Part shown: piece after piece, positions 46,772 to 56,204 of the stretch
Numbering within the stretch: the stretch's first letter is position 1
Layout: each line of letters begins with the position of its first letter
Assembly: GCF_000576305.1 (NCBI RefSeq)
Contig: NZ_BAVZ01000003.1
Coordinates: 1 to 64,000 of the forward strand
Direction: 5' to 3'
Origin: Paenibacillus pini JCM 16418
GTDB lineage: Bacteria; Bacillota; Bacilli; Paenibacillales; Paenibacillaceae
DNA length: 64,000 nucleotides
The notes under the pieces: generated by a model
The model's input: the letters and a program-made list of their open reading frames with translations, nothing else
The model's database searches: none
What the model was told of the DNA's origin: nothing
Program-made: the position numbers and the translations under genes

Positions 46772-46789
46772 GGATTAAACGTTTAAACC
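46772..46789. promoter_or_regulatory. Candidate ArsR-type operator
   Basis: GGATTAAACGTTTAAACC has a perfect TTAAACGTTTAA core with GG/CC flanks, 14 bp before the arsR-type start codon. A position so close to the ribosome site fits autorepression. Confidence 0.45.
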
Positions 46790-46803
46790 AAGGAGATAAG
46801 TCT

Positions 46804-47181
46804 ATGCAAACCACTGTAAATCTTGAACGATTAGCCGAGCAATTCGAAGAATGTCAAGAAGTATTAATGGCCATTGGAGATACTACACGACAATCCATCA
46901 TTATTACGTTAATCAGCGCTGGTTGTCGAGGAATGCGTGTCGGAGAAATTACGGAGAAAACACATCTTTCCCGACCCGCGGTGTCTCATCATATTAAGAT
47001 CCTCAAAAATGCGAAAGTCGTAAATGTTAATCGTCAAGGGACAATGAATTATTACTTTTTAGATCCAACAAAAAGCACAATTCGGTTGTTGAAAAGTTTG
47101 ACTGAACATATTGAAGAATATATGACAGAAGCTTGGGAAGAAGGAAAGGTGAGGAAACAAGAGACTAACGCCTTACAATGA
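46804..47181 (+). CDS. ArsR-family winged-helix regulator
   Basis: 125 residues, AAGGAGA upstream. The helix-turn-helix reads MRVGEITEKTHLSRPAVSHHIKILKNAKVV, followed by the wing NRQGTMNYYFL. There is no CxC metal motif in the recognition helix, so it is unlikely to be a classic arsenic or cadmium sensor. It precedes the oxidoreductase by 59 bp on the same strand and probably controls it, possibly in response to an electrophile (inference). Confidence 0.88.
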   Translation: MQTTVNLERLAEQFEECQEVLMAIGDTTRQSIIITLISAGCRGMRVGEITEKTHLSRPAVSHHIKILKNAKVVNVNRQGTMNYYFLDPTKSTIRLLKSLTEHIEEYMTEAWEEGKVRKQETNALQ

Positions 47182-47240
47182 CAATAAGATGAATGTGGTT
47201 CGGGGCATTTTGAAATAAATTAACGATGAGGAGTATGTAC

Positions 47241-48239
47241 ATGAAAGCTATGATCATTCGAAAATATGGACGTGGTCCACTTGAACTGGCGGAGATGCCA
47301 ATGCCTTCGGTTTTAGAGAAGGATATTTTAGTCGAAATTGTGGCTGCAAGCATTAATCCTGTTGATTTTAAAATTAGAGATGGCAAATTGCGTATGCTCC
47401 TTAAATACGATATGCCACTCATCATGGGCAATGATTTCTCTGGGATCGTGACACAAGTCGGCAAAGGGGTCAAGAAATTTAAGGTCGGGGATGAAGTATA
47501 TGGTCGGGCGAGTAAGCACAGGATTGGCACGTTTGCGGAATATTTGGCTATCGATGAAGATGACGTCGCATTTAAACCAACTAATATATCCTTCGAGGAA
47601 GCTGCCTCGATTCCTTTAGTAGGATTGACCTCCTACCAAGCTTTACATGATATTTTACAATTAACTCGCGGTCAGAAAGTGTTAATTCAGGCGGGGGCCG
47701 GTGGCATAGGAACGTTTGCAATACAACTGGCCAAAGCTATGGGAGTATACGTTGCCACGACAACAAGCCAAGCGGGGAATGACCTTGTCAAATCACTTGG
47801 AGCTGATCAGATCATTGATTATAAGCACGAACAGTTTGATGAGATACTGCAGGGCTATGATGGGGTATACGATACAATTGGAGGGAAGACGCTTGAAAAA
47901 GCATTTAAAATCGTTAAACCTGGGGGACAAGTGGTTACGATCTCAGGTTTGCCAAACGCTCGATTTGGACAAGCCTATGGATCTGGATTTATTAAAACCA
48001 ATTTATTTCGATTGGCAACGCGTAACATAACGAAATTAGAGAAACAATACCATGCGAAGTACCATTTTCTGTTTATGAAAGCCAGCGGTGAACAGCTAGC
48101 AATCATCACGGAACTCATTGAATCAGGAAAAATTAAGCCAATTATTGATCGAATCTATTCTTTTGAGGAGGCTCAAGAGGCCTTGAATTATTCAGAGACA
48201 GGTAGGGCCAAGGGAAAAGTTATATTGAAAGTTAAATAA
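47241..48239 (+). CDS. Zinc-independent MDR oxidoreductase (quinone reductase-like)
   Basis: 332 residues from ATG 47241; GAGGAG lies 7 bp before it, so it is preferred over ATG 47226 or 47235. GroES-like N-terminal domain with NPVDFKIRDG and GNDFSGIVTQVGKGV, then a Rossmann fold with AGAGGIGTFAIQLAK (NADPH site). No catalytic zinc cysteines are present, which places it with quinone or enone reductases. It should reduce quinones or alpha,beta-unsaturated carbonyls in the cytoplasm. Confidence 0.9.
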   Translation: MKAMIIRKYGRGPLELAEMPMPSVLEKDILVEIVAASINPVDFKIRDGKLRMLLKYDMPLIMGNDFSGIVTQVGKGVKKFKVGDEVYGRASKHRIGTFAEYLAIDEDDVAFKPTNISFEEAASIPLVGLTSYQALHDILQLTRGQKVLIQAGAGGIGTFAIQLAKAMGVYVATTTSQAGNDLVKSLGADQIIDYKHEQFDEILQGYDGVYDTIGGKTLEKAFKIVKPGGQVVTISGLPNARFGQAYGSGFIKTNLFRLATRNITKLEKQYHAKYHFLFMKASGEQLAIITELIESGKIKPIIDRIYSFEEAQEALNYSETGRAKGKVILKVK

Positions 48240-48290
48240 GTACGCTAGTTCTACAATTATTGAAGCTGAATGAAGTTCAGGAGCACCAAC

Positions 48291-48460
48291 CTAAGCTTCT
48301 CGAGGGATGGGGAGAAGACTTGGAATGGCAGCGGCACTACTTGGTGATCCAAAAATATAGATTTAGATGAACCCGTAACTGACTTGATCCAGTAGGAATT
48401 TGCTTTATTCGAACATTTTTACGTGAACGAGCTGAGTCTGGAAACACCGTGTTGCTAATT
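48291..48460 (+). pseudogene. ABC transporter ATPase remnant
   Basis: In changing frames the sequence reads SRGMGRRLGMAAALLGDPKI, then LDEPVT, then LDPVGICFIRTFLRERAES: the signature, Walker B and following helix of an ABC ATPase of the antibiotic-exporter type. Stops and frameshifts separate the parts and both ends are missing. Confidence 0.7.
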
Positions 48461-48466
48461 AGAATT

Positions 48467-49141
48467 TTAAAAAATTGTAGGGCTGAAGGCTTGGTTTTTT
48501 CTCATTCTGAAATTGACAAAATGGTCTCTACTATCGATCAAAAAATAGATATTTGTGTTTAAGAGGTACTCCATGGTTTGGCCGGGGGCTTTCCCAAAGG
48601 AATGACCTGGGTAAACTCGTACATGAGGCGGTATCACAGATTTCATTCTCTGGAAGCTGATGAACATGTCGTCAGCTGAGCCGCCTTCCTGATTGCATAT
48701 TCCGCAGCCTTCCATAAAAACGGTATCTCCGCTAAACAGGCTCTCTTCCAACAGATAACACATTCCTCCTGCCGTATGTCCGGGGGTTAGCAGGCAGGTT
48801 ATTTTCGTGTTACCAATCTGAATCGTATCATTATCGTTTAATCCAATGAGACGAGGGCAGCTAAAGTGATAATAATCCCGCTCTTTAGCAGCCATGTACA
48901 CCGTGGCGTTAAATCTTTCGACTAATGGATAAACGAGATTAACATGATCGTAGTGAGAATGCGTTAACAAAATAGCTGTCAAAGTTACCTGCAATTCCGC
49001 GAGTTTATTGCAAATTTGATCCAGCTCCCAAGCAGGATCAACTATAAAAGCGCTTTTGCTGAATAGATCCTCAACAATATAGCAATAGTTGCCCCACTGA
49101 GATATGGTTCTAACGACGTGCACCTTATAACCACTAGTCAT
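48467..49141 (-). CDS. pksB: Metallo-beta-lactamase-fold hydrolase of PKS cluster (PksB/BaeB-like)
   Basis: 224 residues starting at the ATG with its A at 49141 (MTSGYKVHVVRT), 16 bp downstream of the preceding stop. Metal-binding motifs THSHYDH, TPGHTAGG, SGDTVF and YPGHS are complete. PksB/BaeB-type hydrolases (glyoxalase II-like) accompany trans-AT PKS clusters and can cleave acyl chains from carrier proteins. It is co-directional with the phosphopantetheinyl transferase and convergent with the upstream oxidoreductase. In Bacillus the equivalent gene lies in the same direction as pksC, so this locus is rearranged. Confidence 0.88.
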   Translation of the reverse strand: MTSGYKVHVVRTISQWGNYCYIVEDLFSKSAFIVDPAWELDQICNKLAELQVTLTAILLTHSHYDHVNLVYPLVERFNATVYMAAKERDYYHFSCPRLIGLNDNDTIQIGNTKITCLLTPGHTAGGMCYLLEESLFSGDTVFMEGCGICNQEGGSADDMFISFQRMKSVIPPHVRVYPGHSFGKAPGQTMEYLLNTNIYFLIDSRDHFVNFRMRKNQAFSPTIF

Positions 49142-49157
49142 GAAACCCCATCCAATC

Positions 49158-49919
49158 CTATATAATAAGCATGATCTTGCCAATCCCTTGTTTGATTAGG
49201 TTGATGTTCATTTCAATCTCCACATATTTCGGGTATGTTAGGGAATATGCGTAACCCTCCACTACAAACGAAATGGCGGAATATTGGGAGAAATTCGTAA
49301 ACGAGCTGACCCAACACCCGTCCTTATCCTCTATATCTTTAACCTCCAAAAGTTGTAAAGGAACTGCTAAACCCGTTTTGATTGCTTTAGAAAGGGATTC
49401 TTTTAAAGTCCAAATGATGGTGCTGAAGCTTTCGTAGGAACAAGAGAGACGAGTGGCGATTATCTTTTCGGAAGATGTTAACTCGGCTTCAACCGTTCTG
49501 GTCAAACTGCTATTGATTTTCTCAATATCGATGCCCAAGATCATTATTTCAGGAAAAGCGATGGCGGCGGCTATATCATTGCAGTGCGTTAGGCTGACCT
49601 GAATGCGTTTCGGTGAATCGTGAAGAATTACCGGTTGGTTGAACACTCCATTTTTTACATGAATTTTGGTTAAATCGTTATCGTCCAATAGGGAAGCGAT
49701 AGCTTTTTTGGCGGCATATCTCCCCAGAAGATAGCTTTTTATCCTTGGCTCGTATTTCAAAGTTTTCAAATAATCGATTTCATCCAGGTGCAGATAAGCA
49801 TCCAATTTGTCGGCTAGTTCGCTATAAGCAATCTTACAAACATGCATTGAGATGGGATGGAATTCCTTGTGATACTTTATTGTTAAATTAGTGGAAAAAT
49901 GGTTAGTGCTCTCAAGCAT
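49158..49919 (-). CDS. Sfp-type 4'-phosphopantetheinyl transferase
   Basis: 253 residues. Signature motifs: GRYAAKKAI, QVSLTHCNDIAAA, LGIDIEKINSS (magnesium-binding Asp/Glu) and WTLKESLSKAIKTG. It transfers phosphopantetheine from CoA to carrier-protein serines and could activate both the NRPS and the PKS lines in this window. Divergent from pksC with a 290-bp shared upstream region; GGAG occurs 9 bp before the ATG. Confidence 0.93.
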   Translation of the reverse strand: MLESTNHFSTNLTIKYHKEFHPISMHVCKIAYSELADKLDAYLHLDEIDYLKTLKYEPRIKSYLLGRYAAKKAIASLLDDNDLTKIHVKNGVFNQPVILHDSPKRIQVSLTHCNDIAAAIAFPEIMILGIDIEKINSSLTRTVEAELTSSEKIIATRLSCSYESFSTIIWTLKESLSKAIKTGLAVPLQLLEVKDIEDKDGCWVSSFTNFSQYSAISFVVEGYAYSLTYPKYVEIEMNINLIKQGIGKIMLII

Positions 49920-50101
49920 GGCGGTGTTCTCCGAATTTTTAAAGAAGTGTTATTAACTAATACTTCGCCCATTTTACCATAAATGGAACTATAAGGGAAC
50001 CGATCTTCACTACTAAACTGAGTGCCGCTTTTACAAAATGCTAGGCATGGAGTGTCCTGATTCTCTTTAATTGAATCTCTGATATGTAAAAAAGGGTAAT
50101 A

Positions 50102-50131
50102 TTGACAGTCATTAGAGCACTAAGCTATGAT
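50102..50131 (+). promoter_or_regulatory. Promoter of the pksC-J operon
   Basis: Perfect TTGACA (50102-50107), 18-bp spacer, TATGAT (50126-50131), 80 bp before the pksC start. Confidence 0.65.
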
Positions 50132-50211
50132 TGTCATATAGTGGTTAAAAATGTAAATAATCTCTCAATAAACCATATTAGTAAATAATATAGGTGGTGA
50201 TTTGATAACAG

Positions 50212-51078
50212 ATGAGCACTTATTTATTTCCAGGACAAGGTTCTCAGCTCAAAGGTATGGGACGTTCTCTTTTCGATGAATTTCCGGATCTGACTGATCA
50301 AGCGGATGATGTACTGGGATACTCGATTAAGAGGCTATGTCTGGATGATCCTTATGCCTATTTAAGCAAGACACAGTATACTCAGCCAGCCTTGTATGTT
50401 GTGAATGCTTTATCCTATTTGAGTAAAATAACAGAAACGGGAAGGAAGCCGGATTTTGTTGCAGGGCATAGTCTAGGTGAATATAACGCTCTTTTTGCCG
50501 CCGGAGCCTTCGATTTCAAGATGGGGCTAGAGCTGGTGCAAAAAAGAGGGGAACTCATGAGTGCTGTAAGCGGGGGGGCAATGGCAGCCGTTATCGGATT
50601 AAAAGCAGAGCAAGTGGAGGAGGTATTGGAGAGAAACCAACTGTCCTCCGTAGATGTTGCCAATTATAACACGGACACTCAGATCGTGATCACCGGCCGT
50701 AAAGAAGATATCGAGAAGGCCCAGCCGATATTCGAAACCAACGACTCGGTTCAAAAATTCGTCCTCCTAAATGTTAGCGGAGCTTTTCATTCCCGCTATA
50801 TGCGGGAAGTCGGGGAAGCATTTAAATTGTTCCTCCAGTCGTATACATTTCAGCCATTATCCATTCCAGTAATCTCAAACGTCAATGCCAAACCATACCA
50901 ACATGAACGGATCGCTCAGAGTTTATCTGATCAAATCAGCTTAGCCGTCAAATGGTCGGATAGTATTAACTATTTATTTGAACAAGGGGAAACGGTTTTT
51001 GAGGAAATCGGACCAGGGCGCGTCTTGACTGGCATGTTTGTAAAAATAAGAATAGATCGGGAAATGGCAGGCTTATAG
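50212..51078 (+). CDS. pksC: trans-acting malonyl acyltransferase
   Basis: 288 residues with [21 protein letters not shown] (nucleophile Ser), the malonate-binding Arg in QKRGELM and the catalytic His in GAFHSRY. As in PksC/BaeC it should supply malonyl units to AT-less PKS modules. GGTGGTGATTT precedes the start. It is about 65% identical by eye to the AT half of pksE, suggesting duplication. The end (FVKIRIDREMAGL) is shorter than usual. Confidence 0.9.
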   Translation: MSTYLFPGQGSQLKGMGRSLFDEFPDLTDQADDVLGYSIKRLCLDDPYAYLSKTQYTQPALYVVNALSYLSKITETGRKPDFVAGHSLGEYNALFAAGAFDFKMGLELVQKRGELMSAVSGGAMAAVIGLKAEQVEEVLERNQLSSVDVANYNTDTQIVITGRKEDIEKAQPIFETNDSVQKFVLLNVSGAFHSRYMREVGEAFKLFLQSYTFQPLSIPVISNVNAKPYQHERIAQSLSDQISLAVKWSDSINYLFEQGETVFEEIGPGRVLTGMFVKIRIDREMAGL

Positions 51079-51344
51079 TGGTTTTTCAAAAAGCCCGCTT
51101 GTGATCATGTTGTGAATCAGGAGGCCGTTTCGTCATCGAATCTTGAATTCAGCCGGGCCCAAGCGATGCTTACGAAGTATGTTTTATACGGAACCATTTC
51201 AGGTGCTCACGTAACCAACTAGAAGCTTTCGAAGCCGTTTTCTACGAAACGTGTATCTCCGCTTCTCTGTCCCTAGCTTCATCCAAGCTTCTCGCTGCAG
51301 AAAAACGATCATTTTGAACATGCACTTATAGAATGAGGTGAAGT
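51079..51344. other. Gap between pksC and pksD
   Basis: About 265 bp with no supported gene. It is unusually long for this operon, and a short open stretch (NLEFSRAQAMLTKYVLYG) could be leftover coding sequence, but I cannot assign it. Confidence 0.4.
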
Positions 51345-52300
51345 ATGGGCAAACCGATTGTTTTCCTGTTTTCTGGACAAGGTTCTCAATACTACCACAT
51401 GGGGAAGGAGCTTTGGAAGCATCATCCCACATTCCACAAATGGATGCTGAGGTTGGATGCTTTAATGGCTCCCTACACGGGGATATCCGTCGCGAACGAA
51501 ATCTATCATCCGCAGAAGGGGGTACAAGATCCATTCGATCGATTGTTATACACCCACTCCGCAATTTTTATGGTTGAATATGCGCTGTATCAGGTTTTGC
51601 TGGAACAAGGGATCAAACCAGATTACGTTCTCGGGACGAGTTTGGGTGAGTTCTCTAGTGCGGCGGCAGCGGCGTTCTATCCGTGGAAGATATAGCCGAG
51701 TGTGTCGCCAGTCAAGCCTTGGTGATAGAACAACGATGTGCCAAAGGCGGTATGATCGCTATCTTGAACCGTCCCGATTTCTATTACGAAACTCCTCAGT
51801 TATATGAAAATTGTGAGTTGGCTTCCATAAATTACAGTTCGCATTTTGTAATTTCAGGCGGAGACGAGCAGTTGGACCGGATTATCCATTTTCTTAAAGA
51901 AAAGCAGATCCTTCATCAACGGCTGGCGGTTTCTTACGCTTTTCACTCTTCACAAATCGAAGCTGCGAAAGAGGATTTTCTCAGCTTCGCGCAAGATAAG
52001 TCATACCGTAAACCTGTAATCCCAATTATCTCCAGTCTGCAGGGAGGCTTGGCACAGGAAGTCAATGATCGGTTTTTCTGGGAAGTTGTCAGCAGACCCA
52101 TTCGCTTTCAAGAGGCTATTCGCTATTTGGAGAATCTGTACGAATGCAATTATATAGATGTGGGACCCTCAGGGACGCTCGCTAATTTTATCAAGCAACA
52201 GGATAAGGAGAAGTTCGGACAGCGCTGTTTTTCAATCTGCACCCCGTTTAATCAGGAACTTAAAAACTTACATACAATTCAAAACTTATTCCATACATAA
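51345..52300 (+). CDS. pksD: PksD-like acyl hydrolase of the AT fold (frameshifted)
   Basis: Begins MGKPIVFLFSGQGSQYYHMG; the nucleophile motif is GTSLGE. The frame is lost at TTCTATCCG (about 51678): one added T gives AAFLSVEDIAECVAS, and the repaired protein is 318 residues with the late SYAFHSSQ His. At the malonate-binding Arg position the sequence reads IEQRCAKG, consistent with Gln, the change that marks proofreading acyl hydrolases such as PedC/PksD rather than true ATs. GAGGTGAAGT precedes the start. The gene is probably intact in the real genome. Confidence 0.85.
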
Positions 52301-52328
52301 AACATAAGAGTCGGAGGTGATCCGCTTT

Positions 52329-54635
52329 ATGCTAACGTATATATTTCCTGGTCAAGGTTCTCAGTTTAAAGGAATGGGAAGTAATCTCTTTGATACCTTT
52401 AGGGATTTCACCGCAATGGCAGACGATGTGCTGGGCTATTCGATCAAACAGTTATGTACCGAAGATCCCCATTCCCAATTAAACCAAACGCAATTTACAC
52501 AACCTGCCTTATTTGTTGTAAATGCTTTTACCTATTTGAATCAAATTCGGGAAACCGGCAAAAAGCCAGACTTCGTTGCCGGACACAGCCTTGGTGAATA
52601 CAATGCACTGTTTGCCGCTGGAGTTTTTGATTTTGAGACAGGGTTGCGCTTGGTGAAAAAGAGAGGCGAGCTGATGGCGCTTGTGACAGGAGGAGGTATG
52701 GCTGCTGTCGTAGGTCTTCGGAAAGAGCAGGTGGCAAAGATGTTGGAGGCAAACGGACTTGACGGCATCGACGTTGCCAATCACAACACCCCATCCCAAA
52801 TTGTCATCTCTGGCAGAAGCGCAGAAATCGAAAAAGCCATATCTATCTTCGAAGCCGCTGCTGGCGTTAAGATGGCCGCTCTCCTTAAGGTCAGCGGCGC
52901 TTTTCATTCGCGTTATATGAGCGAAGTCCAAAAGGAATTTGAGCGGTATTTGGCATCTTTTCATTTCCATCCTTTATCTATTCCAGTCATTTCTAACGTT
53001 GAGGCAAGACCCTATGAAAACGAAAAGCTGAGGGCAACTTTGGCAAAACAGATCAGCAGCCCCGTACGATGGATGGATAGTGTACGGTATCTCTTCAAGC
53101 AAGGCGAAATGCAGTTTGAAGAGATAGGACCGGGCCGAGTACTAACCGGAATGGTTCATAAGATTATGCAAGAGGCCGACTCTCATGAGGAAGTGGAGAC
53201 TACTCTTGAATCAGTATCCACTGCATCTTCTCAGACGGCCGGGGACGCAAAGTTCGTATACCCGACGGTAACCGCCCCATCTTTAGGGAGTTCCGAATTT
53301 AAGAAAGATTATAACCTGAAGTATGCATATCTGGCGGGGGGCATGTACCGAGGAATCGCCTCACAAGAAATGGTCGTGAAACTGGCGAAGTCTGGCTTGA
53401 TGGGCTTCCTGGGAACTGGCGGGATGAGTATGCAGCAGGTGGAAGAGAACATCTTGTACATTCAAAGCCAAGTTTCCCCTGGACAGGCTTACGGGGTTAA
53501 TCTGGTACATAACTGGAAAAATCCAGAACGTGATAATAGTCTGATCGAGCTTTTACTCCAAATGAATGTTCAGCATTTGGAGGCTGCAGCGTTTTTGAAT
53601 GTGCCCTCTTCATTGGTGCGTTTTCGTGCAAAAAGCTTGTTTCGGGATGCAAGTGGAGAAGTGATAGCCAGGAACAAAATCATTGCCAAAGTTTCACGAC
53701 CGGAGGTGGCGGAAGCTTTCTTAAGCCCTGCCCCGGATCTTATTCTCCAAGCACTTGTTGAGGAACATTTGATCACTCGGCAAGAAGCCGAGTTGGCCAG
53801 GGAGCTGCCGATGGCAGATGACATCTGCGTAGAGGCAGATTCGGCTGGCCACACGGACAGCGGTGTTGCTTATACGTTGATGCCGGCCATGCTACGGCTG
53901 CGTGACGATATGATGGCGAAGTACCGCTATGAGAAAAAAGTGCGGATCGGGGCGGCCGGCGGAATCGGAACACCAGAGGCGGCATTGGCTGCGTTTATGC
54001 TGGGGGCCGACTTTATTCTCACAGGTTCTATCAATCAATGCACAGTAGAGGCGGGAACCAGCGATAAGGTGAAAGATTTGCTGCAACAGATGAATGTACA
54101 GGATACAGATTACGCACCTGCCGGAGACATGTTTGAGATGGGCAGCAAAGTGCAGGTGTTGAGAAAAGGAGTATTTTTCCCAGCCCGTGCCAATAAACTG
54201 TACGAAATTTATCGGCGGTATAATTCGCTGGGTGATATCGATTCGTCTACTTCAGAGCAGATTCAGAGTAAATATTTTAAACGCAGCTTTGAACAGATCT
54301 ATGACGAATTGAAAGTTCATTATCCGAATGAGATCGATAAGGCCGAGCAAAATCCCAAACACAAAATGGCTATGATCTTTAAGTGGTATTTTGGATATAG
54401 TTCGCGTCTGGCCTTAAGCGGCAGTGCAGAATCTACGGTAGATTATCAGATCCATTGCGGCCCGGCTTTGGGCGCTTTCAACCAATGGGTGAAAGGAACC
54501 GAGTTGGAGAACTGGAGAAACCGGCATGTGGACGAGATTGGAGAGAGGCTGATGACCTCTACGGCAGAGCTCATCAATCGTAAATTCGCCTCGCTACTTC
54601 TCCCTGCTGAAGGTAAAATCCTTACTCCTGTTTAA
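52329..54635 (+). CDS. pksE: AT-enoylreductase didomain protein
   Basis: 768 residues from ATG 52329; GGAGGTGATCC precedes it at good spacing, so the in-frame GTG at 52317 is unlikely. The N-terminal AT (about 1-290) has [28 protein letters not shown] and GAFHSRY. A 40-residue linker follows, then a PfaD-type flavin enoylreductase (about 325-760) with [25 protein letters not shown], the FMN phosphate-binding [25 protein letters not shown] and GSINQC. It loads malonyl and reduces enoyl intermediates in trans. Confidence 0.94.
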   Translation: MLTYIFPGQGSQFKGMGSNLFDTFRDFTAMADDVLGYSIKQLCTEDPHSQLNQTQFTQPALFVVNAFTYLNQIRETGKKPDFVAGHSLGEYNALFAAGVFDFETGLRLVKKRGELMALVTGGGMAAVVGLRKEQVAKMLEANGLDGIDVANHNTPSQIVISGRSAEIEKAISIFEAAAGVKMAALLKVSGAFHSRYMSEVQKEFERYLASFHFHPLSIPVISNVEARPYENEKLRATLAKQISSPVRWMDSVRYLFKQGEMQFEEIGPGRVLTGMVHKIMQEADSHEEVETTLESVSTASSQTAGDAKFVYPTVTAPSLGSSEFKKDYNLKYAYLAGGMYRGIASQEMVVKLAKSGLMGFLGTGGMSMQQVEENILYIQSQVSPGQAYGVNLVHNWKNPERDNSLIELLLQMNVQHLEAAAFLNVPSSLVRFRAKSLFRDASGEVIARNKIIAKVSRPEVAEAFLSPAPDLILQALVEEHLITRQEAELARELPMADDICVEADSAGHTDSGVAYTLMPAMLRLRDDMMAKYRYEKKVRIGAAGGIGTPEAALAAFMLGADFILTGSINQCTVEAGTSDKVKDLLQQMNVQDTDYAPAGDMFEMGSKVQVLRKGVFFPARANKLYEIYRRYNSLGDIDSSTSEQIQSKYFKRSFEQIYDELKVHYPNEIDKAEQNPKHKMAMIFKWYFGYSSRLALSGSAESTVDYQIHCGPALGAFNQWVKGTELENWRNRHVDEIGERLMTSTAELINRKFASLLLPAEGKILTPV

Positions 54636-54726
54636 AAAACTTAAGCATAAGCTTCGGTGCTGAAACCGGCCTTTTTGAATACGCACTCTAAGGAAAAAAA
54701 CAATGTAATTAAAGGAGGAAGCATGT

Positions 54727-54975
54727 ATGAACAAGGAAAAAATTGTTGAAGTGCTGATCCATAATATCCGTGAAGTTCTTCCTGAAATGGATGAGTATTC
54801 TTTTCAATCTGAGGACACACTCTCGGACTTGGGGGCGGATTCGGTAGATCGTGCTGAAATCATAAACTTGATGCTCGAAGAACTGTCACTTCGTATTCCT
54901 CGCGTGGAATTGGCCGGGGTCAGCAATTTGGGCGAACTTGTCGAGGTGCTGCATGGGAAACTTCAATCGGCCTGA
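54727..54975 (+). CDS. acpK: Free-standing acyl carrier protein for beta-branching
   Basis: 82 residues; the carrier motif GADSVDRAEI places the phosphopantetheine on Ser39. It should carry the malonyl/acetyl unit used by PksF and PksG. AAAGGAGG precedes the start, and its 3' end overlaps the pksF start by 23 bp. Confidence 0.92.
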   Translation: MNKEKIVEVLIHNIREVLPEMDEYSFQSEDTLSDLGADSVDRAEIINLMLEELSLRIPRVELAGVSNLGELVEVLHGKLQSA

Positions 54976-56179
54976 TATCCTGGTGTCAGGAGTAGGCGTG
55001 ACAGCGTCCATCGGCCAAGGAAAAAACGCGTATTGGTCGGCGCTGATGTCGGGCCACTCGGCCTTTCATTTCTTGCAGCGTCCAGGAAGGCAAAAGGAAA
55101 GCCGGTTTATTGGCTCTGAAATTTCTGCGATATCGGCATCTGATGCGATTTCAAGCAAGCTATTCCGTAAGGCATCTTTATCTGGTCAGGTATCTCTGGT
55201 TACTTTGCACGAGGCTTGGGTGGACGCCAAATTGGATTTAGCCGATCCTAGCCGCATTGGACTCATTATTGGAGGGTCCAATGTTCAGCAGAGGGAGATG
55301 GCGCAAATCTTCGAAACGTACCACGAACGTGCTGAATTTGTTCCCCCTTCTTATGGCTTGTCATTTATGGACAGCGATCTTTGCGGGCTGTGTACGGAGC
55401 AATTCGGAATTCAAGGTTTGGCTTACACGGTGGGGGGAGCTTCGGCAAGTGGTCAGTTAGCCGTCATTCAAGCGACACAAGCGGTGCTGTCTGGTCAGGT
55501 GGATATTTGTATTGCTTTGGGGGCTATGATGGATCTTTCTTACCTTGAGTTACAGGCGTTAAGAGCGCTCGGGGCAATGGGAACCGATCGTTATGCAGAT
55601 CATCCCGAGCTTGCCTGCCGGCCGTTTGACCAAAATCGAGACGGTTTCATCTATGGTGAATCGTGCGCAGCTTTGGTCATTGAGCGAGCAGCGACGGTTA
55701 AATGCCGCCAAGTCAAGCCCTATGCTGCCGTTACGGGTTGTGCTCTGAAGATGGATGCCAATAGAAATCCAAATCCTTCTCTGGCTGGAGAAGTTCATAT
55801 CATTCAGAACGTACTCCAGCAAGCCGGACTTTCAGCAACAGAGGTTGATTATCTGAATCCCCATGGTTCGGGTTCCCCGATTGGAGATGAGACGGAACTC
55901 AGGGCGATTCGCGATTGCGGGCTTTCACATGTCAAGTTGAATACGACTAAATCCATTACTGGCCACGGCCTCACTGCGGCAGGTGCGGTTGAGATCGTCA
56001 CAACCTTGTTGCAAATGCGGGAGTCCCGCCTGCATCCTTCTAAAAATTTGGAGAATCCCTTGGATCCTGGTCTGAACTGGGTTGGGGATCAATCCATCCC
56101 TTTCGGAATAACCAATGCTTTAAGTTTGAGTTTTGGTTTTGGCGGCATGAATACAGCCATTTGTTTGCAAAACATTTGA
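54953..56179 (+). CDS. pksF: Decarboxylating ketosynthase-like protein
   Basis: 408 residues with the KS fold. The active-site Cys is replaced by Ser (GGASASGQ where KS has ACSSS), while the two His sites remain (NPHGSGSPIGDE and ITGHGLTAAG). This is the pattern of the PksF/CurC decarboxylases that turn malonyl-AcpK into acetyl-AcpK. ATG 54953 with GAGGTG upstream is chosen over TTG 54938. It is part of the beta-branching cassette. Confidence 0.92.
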   Translation: MGNFNRPDILVSGVGVTASIGQGKNAYWSALMSGHSAFHFLQRPGRQKESRFIGSEISAISASDAISSKLFRKASLSGQVSLVTLHEAWVDAKLDLADPSRIGLIIGGSNVQQREMAQIFETYHERAEFVPPSYGLSFMDSDLCGLCTEQFGIQGLAYTVGGASASGQLAVIQATQAVLSGQVDICIALGAMMDLSYLELQALRALGAMGTDRYADHPELACRPFDQNRDGFIYGESCAALVIERAATVKCRQVKPYAAVTGCALKMDANRNPNPSLAGEVHIIQNVLQQAGLSATEVDYLNPHGSGSPIGDETELRAIRDCGLSHVKLNTTKSITGHGLTAAGAVEIVTTLLQMRESRLHPSKNLENPLDPGLNWVGDQSIPFGITNALSLSFGFGGMNTAICLQNI

Positions 56180-56204
56180 ATGTGTATAGGAAGGAAGGTT
56201 CGAG

